Assembly: GCA_050010255.1 (NCBI GenBank)
Contig: JBEKLJ010000071.1
Location: 1 to 23,576 of the forward strand
Direction: 5' to 3'
Source of the DNA: JBEKLJ01 sp050010255
Lineage (GTDB): Bacteria > Acidobacteriota > Terriglobia > Bryobacterales > Bryobacteraceae
DNA: 23,576 nt
Of the stretch, positions 22,512 through 23,576 are shown in pieces. Within the stretch, counting starts at the first letter, position 1. Each line of letters begins with the position of its first letter. Under the pieces are notes generated by a model. It was given only the letters and a program-made list of their open reading frames with translations. It was not told the DNA's origin and searched no databases. The translations under genes and the position numbers were made by a program.

Positions 22512-22540
22512 AGTTTATTGGAAGCGCGCGGCGGGATCAA
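22512..22540 (-). promoter_or_regulatory. Promoter of the polyferredoxin–AmmeMemoRadiSam operon
   Basis: On the minus strand TTGATC (22535–22540), a 17-bp spacer and TAAACT (22512–22517) give a good sigma-70-type promoter. The predicted start of transcription falls only a few bases before the TTG start codon at 22502, and no ribosome binding site is visible, so the mRNA may be leaderless. The remaining bases up to 22618 show nothing else. Confidence 0.5.
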
Positions 22541-22618
22541 GCCGGTGGGCGCGCGGCGCCGATCGACCGGGGCTGGGTGGCGGCCCTCCGGCCCGGTCGC
22601 GAGCGCCAACCCGCCCGG

Positions 22619-22984
22619 TCACTCCAACTCCCAGGGCCGGAACTTGTGCTGGTGCTCTTCCATGACGACGCGCCCGCCGCGGAAGCGGACGCCCTCCATC
22701 TCCAGGCGCATGCGCTGCTCCTGGGCCATGTCGCGTTTGAGGCGGATGCGGCCGCCGGCGCCGAGCACGCGCTGCCAGGGCAGGGAATCGCCGGCCTTGC
22801 GCAGCACCTGCACCACTTGCCGGTGGTAGAGCGGGTACCCGGCCGCGGCGGCGACTTGGGAGTAGGTGGCGACCTCGCCGCGCGGGATCCGGCGAACGGT
22901 GGCGCGAATCGCCGCGTCGCGCTGCTCCGAGGGCCTGGCTTTGAGCAGTCGGCGGGAGACCTCGCGCGGGCCGGGACGCTTCAT
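22619..22984 (-). CDS. Alkyltransferase-like (ATL) DNA-binding protein, MGMT family
   Basis: A 121-aa relative of the DNA-binding domain of O6-methylguanine-DNA methyltransferase. The helix-turn-helix part (IPRGEVATYSQVAAAAGYPL, RQVVQVLRKAG) is present. The active-site PCHR motif reads PWQRV, so the acceptor cysteine is replaced by tryptophan. Such ATL proteins bind alkylated guanine without repairing it and hand lesions to nucleotide excision repair. The protein is slightly extended at both ends with basic residues. Start ATG 22984 has GGAG upstream. It lies downstream of the clpC terminator and upstream of the polyferredoxin promoter, so it is probably monocistronic. Confidence 0.9.
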   Translation of the reverse strand: MKRPGPREVSRRLLKARPSEQRDAAIRATVRRIPRGEVATYSQVAAAAGYPLYHRQVVQVLRKAGDSLPWQRVLGAGGRIRLKRDMAQEQRMRLEMEGVRFRGGRVVMEEHQHKFRPWELE

Positions 22985-23000
22985 GACTCCATGAAAGCAG

Positions 23001-23029
23001 AAAACCCCGCCGCGCCGGGGTGCGGCGGC
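23001..23029 (-). terminator. Rho-independent terminator after clpC
   Basis: On the minus strand a GC-rich inverted repeat (CCCCG-GCGCGG-CGGGG, with alternative longer pairing CCGCCGC/GCGGCGG) is followed directly by TTTTCTGCTTTC. It lies between the clpC stop and the ATL start. Confidence 0.8.
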
Positions 23030-23085
23030 TTTGCTGATAGCTGATCGCTGTCCGCCGGCGGCTCTTCCGAGGCGGCCTTCCCGCC

Positions 23086-23576
23086 TCAGAAGCTGAACAG
23101 CGGCGTGCCCGGGGCCGGCTCGGCGGCGGCGCCGACCGTCACTTCTTCGCCTTCCGCGGCTTCGCTTGGCGCCGCTTCGCCTTTCACCGGCCGGCAGTAG
23201 AAGCCGGTCTCGCCCAGGTAGATCTCCAGCTCGCCCGGGCGCGGCAGCGAGCCCTGGATCAGGGCCTCCGAGAGCGGGTCCTCGATGTACTTCTGCAAGG
23301 CGCGGCGCAGCGGGCGCGCGCCGAAGCTGCGGTCGCCGCAGGTCTTCTCGAGGATGTACTTGGAAGCGTCCGGCGCCAGCCGGATCTTCACCTGCTTGGC
23401 CACCAGGTTCCCGTTGATCTGCTCCACCATCAGGTCGATGATCTTGATCAGGTCGTCATCCTTCAGCGAGGTAAACAGAATCACTTCGTCCAGGCGGTTC
23501 AGGAACTCGGGGTTGAACGCCTTCTTCACCTCGGCGCGCACCATTTCCTCGACCTTCGAGGGGATGCCTTCGCCCT
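23086..23576 (-). CDS. clpC: ClpC-type AAA+ chaperone, C-terminal part (5' end outside window)
   Basis: The frame is open through the right edge and ends at 23086. The visible 163 codons cover the end of the second AAA+ module and the D2-small domain of a Clp/Hsp100 ATPase. They include KAFNPEFLNRLDEVILFTSL (sensor-1 region and following), ASKYILEKTCGDRSFGARPL with the sensor-2 GARPLRR motif, and IEDPLSEALIQG. An acidic, Ala/Pro-rich tail ends TPLFSF. The family unfolds substrates for ClpP. ClpC is preferred over ClpA/ClpB from the form of the D2 segment, but the N-terminal domains that would decide are not in the window. Confidence 0.88.
   Translation of the reverse strand, partial: GEGIPSKVEEMVRAEVKKAFNPEFLNRLDEVILFTSLKDDDLIKIIDLMVEQINGNLVAKQVKIRLAPDASKYILEKTCGDRSFGARPLRRALQKYIEDPLSEALIQGSLPRPGELEIYLGETGFYCRPVKGEAAPSEAAEGEEVTVGAAAEPAPGTPLFSF

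Overview
The window is a high-GC bacterial chromosome segment. Almost every gene is on the minus strand. From right to left it holds the classical tufB–secE–nusG–rplKAJL–rpoBC region, preceded (further right) by a separate redox/radical-SAM operon and the end of a clpC-like gene. The RpoB and the RpoC N-terminus read like Acidobacteriota proteins (Bryobacterales/Solibacter-like), as do the GC-rich palindromic spacer repeats and a small conserved protein next to the tRNAs. This assignment rests on remembered family sequences, not on a search.

Layout (minus strand unless stated). 23086–23576: C-terminal end of a ClpC-type AAA+ ATPase, then a terminator. 22619–22984: an alkyltransferase-like (ATL) protein without the catalytic cysteine. 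16920–22502: a four-gene operon with a membrane polyferredoxin fused to a C-terminal domain, a DUF362 protein with a twin-arginine leader, a radical SAM enzyme with a Tat-like leader, and a MEMO–AMMECR1 fusion lipoprotein. These are all components of the uncharacterised AmmeMemoRadiSam system, apparently addressed to the cell envelope. 16698–16909: two tandem 106-bp copies of a four-hairpin palindromic element lie between this operon and a convergent plus-strand gene (16307–16672). 14003–16088: tRNA-Tyr, three exact 89-bp-period repeats carrying degenerate tRNA-Thr 5' pieces, tRNA-Thr, tuf, rpmG and tRNA-Trp. 9878–13881: secE, nusG, rplK, an intruding papain-like cysteine peptidase gene, rplA, rplJ and rplL. 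5177–9396: rpoB, broken into two frames that overlap by ATGA and lacking about 45 expected residues at the break. 1315–5085: rpoC. 1–1236: the 5' portion of a lipoprotein gene of unknown function.

Two points affect how far the left end can be trusted. RpoC changes character near 4000–4090: its first third is acidobacterial in style, while the rest lacks the large trigger-loop insertion and matches Actinobacteria (Thermoleophilia-like) in signature residues. The window may therefore be a chimeric assembly joined in a conserved rpoC stretch, with positions 1 to about 4000 from a different organism. The rpoB break could be a real split, a pseudogenising deletion or an assembly error.

The best candidates for new biology are the envelope-directed AmmeMemoRadiSam/polyferredoxin operon, the tandem pseudo-tRNA-Thr array inside the tRNA–tuf transcription unit, the four-hairpin repeat element whose inter-copy changes all fall in loops or linkers, and the cysteine peptidase gene between rplK and rplA.
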